Origin: Siderastrea radians
Taxonomy: Eukaryota > Cnidaria > Anthozoa > Scleractinia > Rhizangiidae
Assembly (NCBI GenBank): GCA_964017195.1
Contig: OZ024887.1
Coordinates: 7,075,959 to 7,139,958, forward strand
Direction of reading: 5' to 3'
DNA: 64,000 nucleotides
In this document: positions 45,644-54,405 of the stretch, in pieces
Layout: every line of letters begins with the position of its first letter
Numbering within the stretch: position 1 is the first letter of the stretch
The notes under the pieces: generated by a model
The model's input: only the letters and a program-made list of their open reading frames with translations
Database searches by the model: none
Told to the model about the DNA's origin: nothing
Translations under genes and position numbers: made by a program

Positions 45644-46789
45644 CAACACAGCTCAACACCGTGCTCAACAGATTGATCTACAGTCAGCACTGCAAACGTC
45701 ACAGAAGGAAAAGAATGAGAGAATTCCATTGACACTCACTCATCATCCACATAACCTCGCAGCCAGATAGAGATAGAGATGATAAGATAAGAGATGATAA
45801 GATAGAGATGGTTCAGCGCCGTGCAGCCAGATTTGTCTATAACGATTATTCCCGTTACAGCCACGTCTCTCCAATGATTAAAGCACTGGGATGGGACTCC
45901 TTGGAATACCGTAGATTGAACAATCAAGTGTTCATGTTTTACAAGATCCATAAAGAGCTTGTTGGTATTTCCCTACCACCTGAAATATCTCGCAATACAA
46001 GAGCTTCAAGATCTCCTAATTGTGCACCATTTCACCAACTTGCCACACTGAATGATACTTATAAATTCTCTTTTTATCCTAGAGCTATAAAAACTTGGAA
46101 CAGTGTACCTTTATCTCTAATTCCTGATTCATTAGATGAATGTAAGGCCATTATCTCTAGCATGTAGGATACTATACTGTATTGTATTTTTATATTTTAT
46201 TCATATTCATTTTATTAGATTTTATTGTGTGTTCGTATTTGTATTTATATATGTTTAATTATTTATTTACTTATTTATTTAGTTTTTGCTTTTAAACTCC
46301 TAGTATAGTTTCTCGGTCTTAGGAGTATACCTATTAAAGATTAAAGCCAAAACCATCATTTTAAAGAACTTCAAATTACTCCAAAATGACAACGAAACAG
46401 GAAGAATCTTTTCACAACCCCCTTTGGTTTCATTCAAACGCGACAAAAACATAGGGAACTTGCTAGTTAGAAGTGTACCTAAATCTGATGATCAACCAGG
46501 TACTTTTAAATGCGCGCGCAAACGACGCAACACTTGTCCTTTCATTCACAATGCGGACAAAATAACAGGACCCAAGCGATCGATTAAAATCACTGATCGT
46601 TTTACATACACCTCTGCGAATGTTGTCTATTGCATAACATGCACTCTATGCAAAAAGATATACATTGGTGAAACAGGGAGGAGATTAGGGGACCGTTTCC
46701 GCGAGCACCCACGAGACGTTGAAAGAAATGACAAGGACGCATCCAAACCAGTCGCCCGAGTCGCCCTAATAATTCTAATCAACATATGA
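45644..46789 (+). pseudogene. Second Penelope-like copy, split by a LINE fragment
   Basis: 45644-45764 matches the antisense of the minus copy around 44600-44720, and continues at 46349 after an inserted CR1-like piece. 46424-46789 is open and encodes SFKRDKNIGNLLVRSVPKSD, a Cys-rich stretch, and the GIY-YIG endonuclease VVYCITCTLCKKIYIGETG with RRLGDRFREH. The reverse transcriptase is absent from this copy. The terminal region continues to 47098. Confidence 0.8.
45765..46344 (+). pseudogene. CR1-like LINE 3' fragment nested in the PLE
   Basis: MVQRRAARFVYNDYSRYSHV at 45808 through FSFYPRAIKTWNSVPLSLI to the stop at 46167 is the conserved C-terminal block of CR1/Rex-type reverse transcriptases. 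It is preceded by an AGATAG-rich stretch and followed by a 3' tail ending ATTAAAGATTAA. AGCC borders both sides (45761-45764 and 46345-46348), a short target duplication; the uninterrupted site is readable from the minus-strand PLE copy. Confidence 0.8.
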
Positions 46790-47008
46790 CGATCTGTGGC
46801 CTTTCCCTACACCAGGGTAACACGGAAAGCAGTAAAAATCTAGCACAAAAATTCATTTTTCAAATCGGCACACTTAATCCCCACGGTATCAACGAACGCT
46901 TTTCATTCAATTAATTTATTCTTGTTTTCCACGTTGCCATGTTCCCGCCAATAGCGTAGCTCCACCACTCCCTATATAAACCAAGTACAACCCACAATTC
47001 CTTGATTT

Positions 47009-47042
47009 GCTCTGACGAAGGACTAACGCTCGAAACGCCAGC
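47009..47042 (+). ncRNA. Hammerhead-like motif in PLE terminal repeat (plus copy)
   Basis: GCT, CTGACGA, A, GGACTAACGCT stem II region, CGAAACGCC, AGC. Mirror partner of the motif at 43900-43933. The triplet reads GCC here, again not the active GTC. Confidence 0.45.
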
Positions 47043-47115
47043 TTTCAATCTCTTTACGGTGGCCAATTTACCCTATCAACTCAGTTGATAAATCCAAACG
47101 TTTGTGCTATAGAAA

Positions 47116-48425
47116 GTGTATGAAGCTACGCGGGAGGTATGGGACATAGAAAGGGAAAAATAGAGAGGAGGCTGGCAATGAGGTCACGGTTGCATTTCTT
47201 GTGAACTTATGTCGACGGAGAAATGATATTAATTTACCGTTTCCCACTCCACGCACCTAGCTTGCTTAACTGGCATCCAATCTTCCCTTGGGCCGAAACC
47301 TAGTACTGTATCAATACTTACTTCATGTAGTTCTATTCCCAGACGTTCTTGTAAATAGTCGAACTAAGCTGTAATAAATTACGGGGACTTTACTTAACCG
47401 GTTTCAAACTCTTATGGGGTTCTGTATTCCTTTCCCCTGGGTACCAGAGGTCTCTCTTGCGTTCTTTCACGGATCAGGCGTCGGCCCTATCTTTTCCTTT
47501 CATATATAATGTTAATGTTAAAAAAGACAAAAAAAAAAAAGAAACATTATTCTGAAGTTGAAATGCATTTATTGGCAGCCGTTTGATTGAATTAGGTCTA
47601 CTTTATACTTGAGCAATTGCTTGGTTAACTAGAAAACAAATCAAACAAAGTTTACATAAACGAATATAATAACAGTGATAATCATAGATCAGAAGATAAC
47701 AAGATTAGAACGATTGTAAAAACATCCTACTTCGATTCTAAACTAATGTGTATACTTTTTTAAGACTTTCTAAGCCTTTAACCATGTGTTGGCCAAGGTG
47801 ACAAAAAATCAGTGGTAAAATGAAGAAACTCGTGATAGTCGAGGAGCTAAGAGGAGTAACTGACAAAACATTTTTGTTTCACTTCTCTTCGTTTCCAGAC
47901 TAAATTGCCATTGACTCAGTGATGAAAATCTCTTTTCTCTTAAGAAACCAAAGCCATTCGTGACCCCATATTCAGTGTTGTATATTGCCTCGCTGGTCCG
48001 TCAATGCTATTGCATTTGGTTCCCTGTGTAGTCTGTATTTTACAACACGGTCAAAGTCCAAATGGACCTTTCAGAATGAAAAACAGAAACAATTCTGAAA
48101 GCTAATAAAGATCACTCGGTGAAAAACGCGAATACCGAATTTATGAAAGATCGCAGCCGAAGTTTCTTTTCCAAAAATACTCGAAAGACCAAAATTTGAT
48201 ACGGTCCCTACGATAGTTAAAAAAGAAAAAAAATCGATCTTCACCTCCAAAATTTCTGATTATTAGTTATCCATTGCTCCTCTTTACTCCTGCGATGAAC
48301 AATGCAACTACACCATTAAAAAAACCACTTCTACCCATCACCATATTTGCATTTCTATCTACCGAATAATAAACAAAGCGTTCTTATTGGTTTTACTTGC
48401 TGTGTAAACTGAAGGTAGACGAGGC
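47116..48425. other. Non-coding part of duplication copy A
   Basis: Matches 55330-56655 closely apart from small changes; no coding sequence. It contains the 3' flank of the Ly6 gene. Confidence 0.6.
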
Positions 48426-50555
48426 TTACAACAGCATCACACCGCTCAGGGCTGCAAACATCATCATCATCACCACGTTAGCGGAGGTGAAAAAGGCACT
48501 GTTGCAGAGGTCTGACTGGCAGCAACGCGCTTCACATTCTTTTATTTTGTTCTCCTCCATTAACTTCTTATCTGAGCAATCCTTTTTCATCGTTCCTTCG
48601 CAGATTGATTTGGGCACACAATCTCTGTAGTCGGATTTTTTACCATCTGTCTTCTCGCCCCACAACCTGACGCAAACCCTTGGCATTGCCTGGGTGGAAT
48701 TGCAGTCAACTTCCTTTTGGTCCTTTTCGCACTGCTCCTTTGTGTACTCTTCGCCAGCTTTCGGCGGTGAGCACTGGTAGCACTTGAAAGAACTGGCTGT
48801 AAAAAATCAACAACGTCTCACTGTTAGATCAACAAACTTATTGTTCAGCAAGTGTCCCAGTGAACTCAAGCAAATACCGAGGGAATCGTCCACGTAAAAC
48901 ATCTTTTTAGAAGGCGTCTATTGACTCAAACGTGTTCGAGTGTAGCTTTGAAGAGAAAAGAAACCTCTATCGAAACTCCAACCATCGGTTTTGAATTTGG
49001 AATGACTCAATAACTATGAGACGTTACAACAGGGTGTTACTAAAACGAATAACGCAGCAACGAGAAAACAAGCAACCGAAAAAATTTTCCAAGGGTAAAA
49101 AATAGAAAACAAGTAACGGGTTAAAGGCAAATTTTCACGAGTGACTGGGTGTCACAAGAAACCCCAGAACGCTGGTAACGTTTAGATCGCCATTCCAGAG
49201 GTCTACAAATCTCAGGCGTACGTGTCCCACGATAGGTTTTGAAACAATTCTCGTGACAATTTTAGCAACCTCTTAGCAGGCGCATGTACGTGTTGTAATT
49301 TAAATCACGCGTAATAAGAGTCTTTCAATATGATGAAGGCTTTAGCACGACCAAGTCAGTGTGAAACCTTTTACTTACAAAATCAACTCCTGACTTCAAC
49401 TGCTCAATTTTTAAGTGCTCTTGAAACCGTGTTAAAGAGTAAGCCGCCAACATATCAACCACACCTCACAAAGCTGACAACAAAGAATGTCCCTGGTATT
49501 AAACTTCGTTCCCAGTATATTTATTTAGTGTAAAAAGAATCGAATCTAAGAATCGAACCTAGACAAAACTCCCAAGTCAGTTGATTTTGAGACATACTGT
49601 AAAATAAACAGCAGTCACAGCGCCACCTCGCGAGCACCGTAAAGAAATGTTAAAGCAAAAGTTACAGGGCAACATTCTTGGTGTAACAATGGGTAGCTTG
49701 GTAAAATGAAAACTATAAGTGTCAGCTGATACTAGAAGTTGCGATCTTTAGCTCATGCTGTGACCCTGTTTCTCCAAAAGCAAAGTATAGATTGAGGTTT
49801 AGCTTAAAGAAACAGCAAAGGAATCTACAGAATGTCAGTAGTGTTTCCGTGTTGTCTGCTGTGGCCATGAAAGAGAACCGAAGGTCTTCAGGTCGGCCGA
49901 TTAGATTATCCTCTTAAAAAAAAAACCACGGTCATAGAGATTTCTTTTTCAACTTTAGTTTGATGTTTTAAACGTAGAAGTATACACCTTAACGCTTCAA
50001 AGGTATTTAGGCTGTTGTGATCCTTCAGATTTTTTCTCCAGTGCAGAATGAAACAAACTTATCAATGTCTTAATTTTTATAAATATCGTGTACGCAATGA
50101 TATAAATGTGATGGTGAATTTTAAGCCTGGTGAATCACATCTTTCTCAAACATCTTTCTCAAATATCATGTACATATCATATATGTCATTGACAGTTTGT
50201 GGCTGAAATGATACACTGGGAGCTTTAAAATGAAAATATTGTTAGCAAATAGAAACCATATTTCTGCAAAGCGAATTTTGGTAGGCCGTTTGGAAAACTA
50301 ATGTCGCCATTTTTTTATGAGATGCAAAAAGAGTGAATTTCTTTTTCCTATGTTGTTTTAAATCCCCGAAGACGGACAATTTGACAAACGTTATGTTCAA
50401 GGAAAAAATTTGCCTTTCGTTGTTGGTGACAACACCTTAATTGTAGCTCAGCTAGCAAAGACAATTCTGCTCTCAAGGACCAGTAAAATATGTACAAGCT
50501 TACCTAGGCAAATGGCTGCACAGAAGATAAGCAATGCCAAGTATAACTTGTCCAT
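48426..50555 (-). CDS. Ly6/uPAR-domain GPI-anchored protein, two exons, 140 aa
   Basis: Exon 1 (50504-50555, 52 nt) encodes the signal peptide MDKLYLALLIFCAAICL and ends at GTAAGC in phase 1. After a 1707-bp intron, exon 2 (48426-48796) starts after TTTTTTACAG and completes the protein. The mature part has 12 cysteines, starting FKCYQC and ending with the family signature CCQSDLCN, then a hydrophobic tail (VVMMMMFAALSGVMLL) that predicts a GPI anchor. Ly6/uPAR proteins adopt a three-finger fold at the cell surface and mostly bind other proteins; the partner here is unknown. A TATAAA lies about 100 bp upstream of the ATG. A broken paralogue is at 56656-59936. The intact frame and splice sites make this the functional copy. 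Confidence 0.9.
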
Positions 50556-50655
50556 GGCAAAAACTTCGTAATCGTTTCTGATCAAAGGCAGACCAACGCA
50601 GCAACGCAATGAACGGAGAGTGAATCTGCATAGACGAAGTTAATTACGAACGGGG

Positions 50656-50661
50656 TTTATA
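50656..50661 (-). promoter_or_regulatory. Candidate TATA box of the Ly6 gene
   Basis: Minus strand GGATATAAACC, about 100 bp upstream of the start codon, within an upstream block conserved at 60490-60510 (where it reads TATGAA) and at 62055-62080 (TATAAA kept). Confidence 0.4.
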
Positions 50662-50942
50662 TCCTGTGATCACGTAGCAATTCAAAGCGGCCTTGCCATT
50701 GGTTCTTTTTGGCATTTCCGCATTGGCCATTTTTGAACAGCTCTTTACGTGACATATTATGACATGTTACGCAACCGCAGACTGAAATATCTGCGAGTAT
50801 AAACGCTACTTATAGCATCTTCTCACGGTAACGACCCAATCATATCGCATGGTTAGACTTTGCTATGAAGGTCGTCCTGGAGACCAGCGAGTTTGATGTT
50901 TGGGGATTTCGCTTCAAGTTTCAGTTTGACTGTCCACTAATT

Positions 50943-51985
50943 CACCTTTTCGGCGTTAGGTTTCACGTGTAGTGTCACGCGACTTTTGACGTATAAAACA
51001 AACCTCGAAAGAATGGTTTTGCCATTGGATCGATACTTCGAAAAAGTTCAAACCAATGATGCATATTTTAATAGTTCATGTTATGCTAATTCCCAATCCG
51101 TTTTCTCTGAAGACTGTGAACAACTTCAACTCGTCGCCGCCGTTTGGGTTGTGCGACATTATTAATTACCACTTCACTGATTACGACAAGCAGGGACTCG
51201 CCGCTTACAAGTCATTTGACGATTATCGCTTATTCAGTGATGGTTATGTGGAATCTTACTAACTGCTCAGTTGAATCAAGAGGGTGTCCATATATATACA
51301 GCCAAAGTGCGGCCTTTCATGAAAACCAAAACGGATGAAGGAAAGGAGAACTACGATCTCTGGTTTATTCTTGAGGATAGAGGTGCAAACCTAGTAGTGT
51401 ACTTCAGGCGAGATGGAGTGTAAAGGTGGTCGAGATGGGGGATGTAAACACATTGCGGCCACAATGTGTGCAGTGGATTGGTAAATTAAAGAGTTAAAAA
51501 TGCCGCACAACCCAAACGGCGGTGAAGAGTTGAAGTTGTTCACGGTCTTCGGGCAAAATGGTTTGGGAATTAGCGTATCATAAATTGTTAAATTCTCTGC
51601 ATCATTGGTTTGATCTTTTTCGAAGTTTCGATCCACTGGCAAAACCATTCTTTCGACTGCAGAGGCGGTTTCCAGCAGAGAAGGTTTCAAAATATCCGCT
51701 TACTGAAACTGGACGTTCCCGCACATATTTCAATTCTTAAGTTCTGCCACATGATGGCGTTGAAGTCGCTCTTTTTCTCCTTCTTTGACATTTTGAATCT
51801 GGAACTATTCCAGTTTCAAAGACTTCAAGTAATGGAAAAATTATATAGTAACGGCAACTTGAAATTGTAACTCGTAGTTTGTAGACGTATAGTGGTTGTT
51901 TGAGAACTGGATGTCCGAACTTTCGAGGTTTGTTTACGTCAAAAGTCGCGTGACACTACACGTGAAATCTAATGCCGAAAAGGTG
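50943..51985. mobile_element. 1.04-kb foldback element with AATT target duplication
   Basis: Ends CACCTTTTCGGC (50943) and its complement (ending 51985) form inverted termini of about 65 bp. AATT borders both sides (50939-50942, 51986-51989). A further inner inverted repeat (about 51005-51165 against 51510-51690) repeats coding-derived sequence in opposite directions. The empty site appears to be kept in duplication copy B at about 60737-60747 (ACTAATTAAG). Confidence 0.65.
51010..51492 (+). pseudogene. SWIM-type zinc-finger protein fragment carried by the foldback element
   Basis: ERMVLPLDRYFEK, then KTVNNFNSSPPFGLCDI, DYDKQGLAAYKSFDDYRLF and DGYVES in one frame. Next comes AKVRPFMKTKTDEGKENYDL in another. 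Finally CKGGRDGGCKHIAATMCAV, which resembles the zinc-binding end of a SWIM domain (Cys-x-Cys...Cys-x-His). Proteins of this make-up are common in cnidarian and other invertebrate genomes and are often transposon-associated; that is recalled, not searched. Frameshifts and a stop make it non-coding. A partial minus-strand copy of the first part lies at 51500-51690. Confidence 0.55.
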
Positions 51986-51989
51986 AATT

Positions 51990-52997
51990 AAGGTTACCGT
52001 GTACCTTCAGAGGTTTCTTCAGTCTTACGCATGTAGCGCTTCTCAGTTTCGCCGCAGATACCCCAAACCCTAAATCAAGTTAAAGCTTATAAAACTAGCT
52101 ATTTGAATATGCCACTAACTTTTCACGAAAACGAATTTTTAATTTTTCCGCGAAGTCTGAATGTGAAGGTCTAGATCGCCTTTTGAAAGCTCCAGCTCAA
52201 AGGGAATTTTAAATTTTGCACGTTTTTTTGCTTGGTGAAAGTCCGGTACATAAGGGCTAAAAAACCGTGTTGGGATTTTCCTTTATTCAGCCGCGTTCAA
52301 AAGCTTTCGAACATCTTCTAAATCGCAAGAAAAACATACGGAGTAACGGCACAGCAATGGTTCTTAACGAAAAAATATTTAGAATTATCGAATTCCCTGA
52401 CATGTTCTTGTTGAAGAAGCATCAAGCTAGCGACTCTCCAAATTTGATTAAAATCGAACAAATCGCCTTTGAGTTGGAACTCTTTAAAGTGTCACCTTCA
52501 AGCGAAAAATGAATGTCGAGAAATTAAGCGCTCAAAAGAAAATCTTCGCTACGCAAACAAACACCGCCTCCAAACACCTTTGCCGACAGTAGACTAATCA
52601 GTGGGTGCTATTTTATCTTCCGGTCACCTCCCGTGGAAATTTCGCGCAATATTCTCTCCACGCAAATCCCAGTGTTCCCAACATTCAACCGTCTTACCAT
52701 TTTGTCGAATTTCTTTCAATGTTGGACGTCGTTTAACTGATATTATCGTGATGGGGAGAACCAAAAGAGCGAAAACCTCAAGCCAACCAGCTGGGCCTAA
52801 ACTGAAGCGGCCAAGACGGGCAAAAAAGCGAAGCGAAGTGAAACTTGAGCGCTGTGGAGCGCTGTGATTGAATCAGTACAACGGCAGCAGCTCTTTTGAA
52901 CAGCGCTTCTTATTATTGGTTGAATGGGTACTTATTGCAGTGTCAAGCTTAGCAAAGCTTATAATTGAACAATGCTCAAATGGCTTATTTTTACTTG
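51990..52997. other. Unannotated stretch
   Basis: Open frames at 52267-52512 and 52601-52867 (the latter ending in a Lys/Arg-rich segment after MGRTKRAKTSSQPAGPKLKR) have no recognised domain or splice context. Not called as genes. Confidence 0.4.
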
Positions 52998-53657
52998 CAG
53001 TACTGGGCGAACTTAAGTTGTAAAACTTGTTTATTCTCCTTTGCGTTTCGTCCGACAATAGCGGCCTTCAACAGGGAGTTTCACATGGAAGAGTTATAAG
53101 CTTGCATTTATACGCAACGTAACCACTACAACTATTTTACGAATAACGTAAACTGTAGAACTATTTTGCGGATTTACGTAAGGAAAACAAGCATTTTTTT
53201 AGCCTTGCCAAACTGTAACATATGTATGACGTATTTAAGCTATTACATATGCGTGACTATTCAGACAATAGAGTTCTTCTGTCGAAGACACTATCCGTGT
53301 GTTAGGTTGCCCGAGGAAATTTGATGCGACGGCTCATATGAAGTTTGAACATCAAATTTCCGAGGGACCCTATCACACATAGGGCCTGAGACAGAAGGAC
53401 TCTATTTTATTATATACATACTGAGATTTACCCAATGAAAAAGCACGAAATAAATTTTCGTTCACAAGCTGGTCTAAGTAGCTGAAAGCCAATCAAATGT
53501 CGCGTATCATTTTTCTCGCGTGTGAAGAAAGCGATACGTCCAATCAGGTGCCGTGTATATCATGTTTTTTGAAGTGCGAGCCGTAACAGGGTGATTTTCA
53601 GTTCAGGCTTTCGCTTTTCAAGTCTCTCACAATTGTTGAAGTTTATTTTCCTTTAAG
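52998..53657 (+). repeat. Dispersed repeat, copy 2 of the 0.66-kb unit
   Basis: Counterpart of 36005-36670, including the hairpin at 53267-53406. It runs directly into the short ORF at 53667. Confidence 0.75.
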
Positions 53658-53666
53658 CTTAAAAAC

Positions 53667-53909
53667 ATGAGCGAGGGGAAGTCTCGAAAGCAAAAACACA
53701 AAAGAGAAGACGAAGCGAGAAGTGAAATTGCTGGAAGAATTTTTGAGAAACGAAAAGAACGACGAGCGAGAAGTGCACACTGTATAGCCAGCATGCAGAA
53801 TCAAACAAGTATCTTGCGGAGCTTGTACGCTCTGTTAGGCATAAAGACGGAGAAGATTATGAGCTCTCAAGCTTACGATGTCTTGTTTAAAGTATTAAGA
53901 GGCATTTGA
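53667..53909 (+). CDS. Hypothetical 80-aa basic protein at repeat edge
   Basis: MSEGKSRKQKHKREDEARSE opens a Lys/Arg/Glu-rich N-terminal half, followed by a less charged end (SLYALLGIKTEKIMSSQAYD). It starts 10 bp after a dispersed repeat that could serve as its upstream region. I do not recognise it. It may be the first exon of a transposon gene or a chance frame; no splice donor was chosen. Confidence 0.25.
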   Translation: MSEGKSRKQKHKREDEARSEIAGRIFEKRKERRARSAHCIASMQNQTSILRSLYALLGIKTEKIMSSQAYDVLFKVLRGI

Positions 53910-54065
53910 AGGAAAATAACTACCCCGTGGTGAGTATCGTCAACGATAAACAGTTTGAATTGACTAGAAAGTTTCTTCAGCAAAACATTTATAAGCTTAT
54001 AACACTTTCATCTTTTATGAGCTTTTGACTTGAATCTGTGCAACACAATTTGTCATTAAACAAGA

Positions 54066-54405
54066 ATTTAAATCTCAGTATGTATATAATAAACATAATA
54101 CACCATGGAAAGTGTATGCGTACAGTACCAACTCGTGCGTAAATACCGTACGCGCACACTTTCCATGAAGTATTCTATATATTCTTATTGTACAACGCTA
54201 AATTGTGAGCGAAACTACCAAAGACGGACACTATGCGCTGATAGGCGCTCGCTGAGCAGAGACACTTTCGCGTCACGTGATCGATTTCGACCAATGGGAT
54301 CACGCCCAAATTTAGCGTTGTACTATAATTGTTTTGGGGGGTCAACAAACATTTTTTTCTTTTTTGCATTTTGGACTTTTTTTAAAGTTTCGCCACTGGC
54401 TTATT
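54066..54405 (-). repeat. Inverted copy of the 37710-38175 block, including a MITE
   Basis: Reverse complement of the block around 37710-38175: the TATATACATACTGAGATTTA segment, the TTTCCATG segments, the MITE (54184-54331 here) and the GCCACTGGC segment. Relative to the neighbouring 0.66-kb repeat its orientation is opposite to that in the first locus. Confidence 0.7.

Larger units (their letters stand above)
43776..47104. mobile_element. Head-to-head Penelope-like element pair inserted in duplication copy A
   Basis: TGCTATAGAAA flanks the insert at 43765-43775 and 47105-47115. Copy B has the uninterrupted site (TATAGAAAATGTATG at about 55329). The insert comprises a minus-strand copy (43837-45643) and a plus-strand copy (45644-47098) meeting head to head, with mirrored terminal sequences around 43840-44190 and 46780-47098. 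PLEs are retroelements with a GIY-YIG endonuclease; joined inverted partial copies are a known outcome of their insertion. Confidence 0.85.
43371..50942. repeat. Segmental duplication, copy A (with intact Ly6 gene)
   Basis: Aligns by eye with 54838-60742: the same order of GGGTATCCCCTTCAAATATG-type sequence, a shared non-coding block (47116-48400 with 55330-56630), the Ly6 exon 2, intron sequence (for example near 49670 with 59150), exon 1 and upstream DNA. Copy A alone contains the Penelope-like insertion at 43776-47104. Confidence 0.8.
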
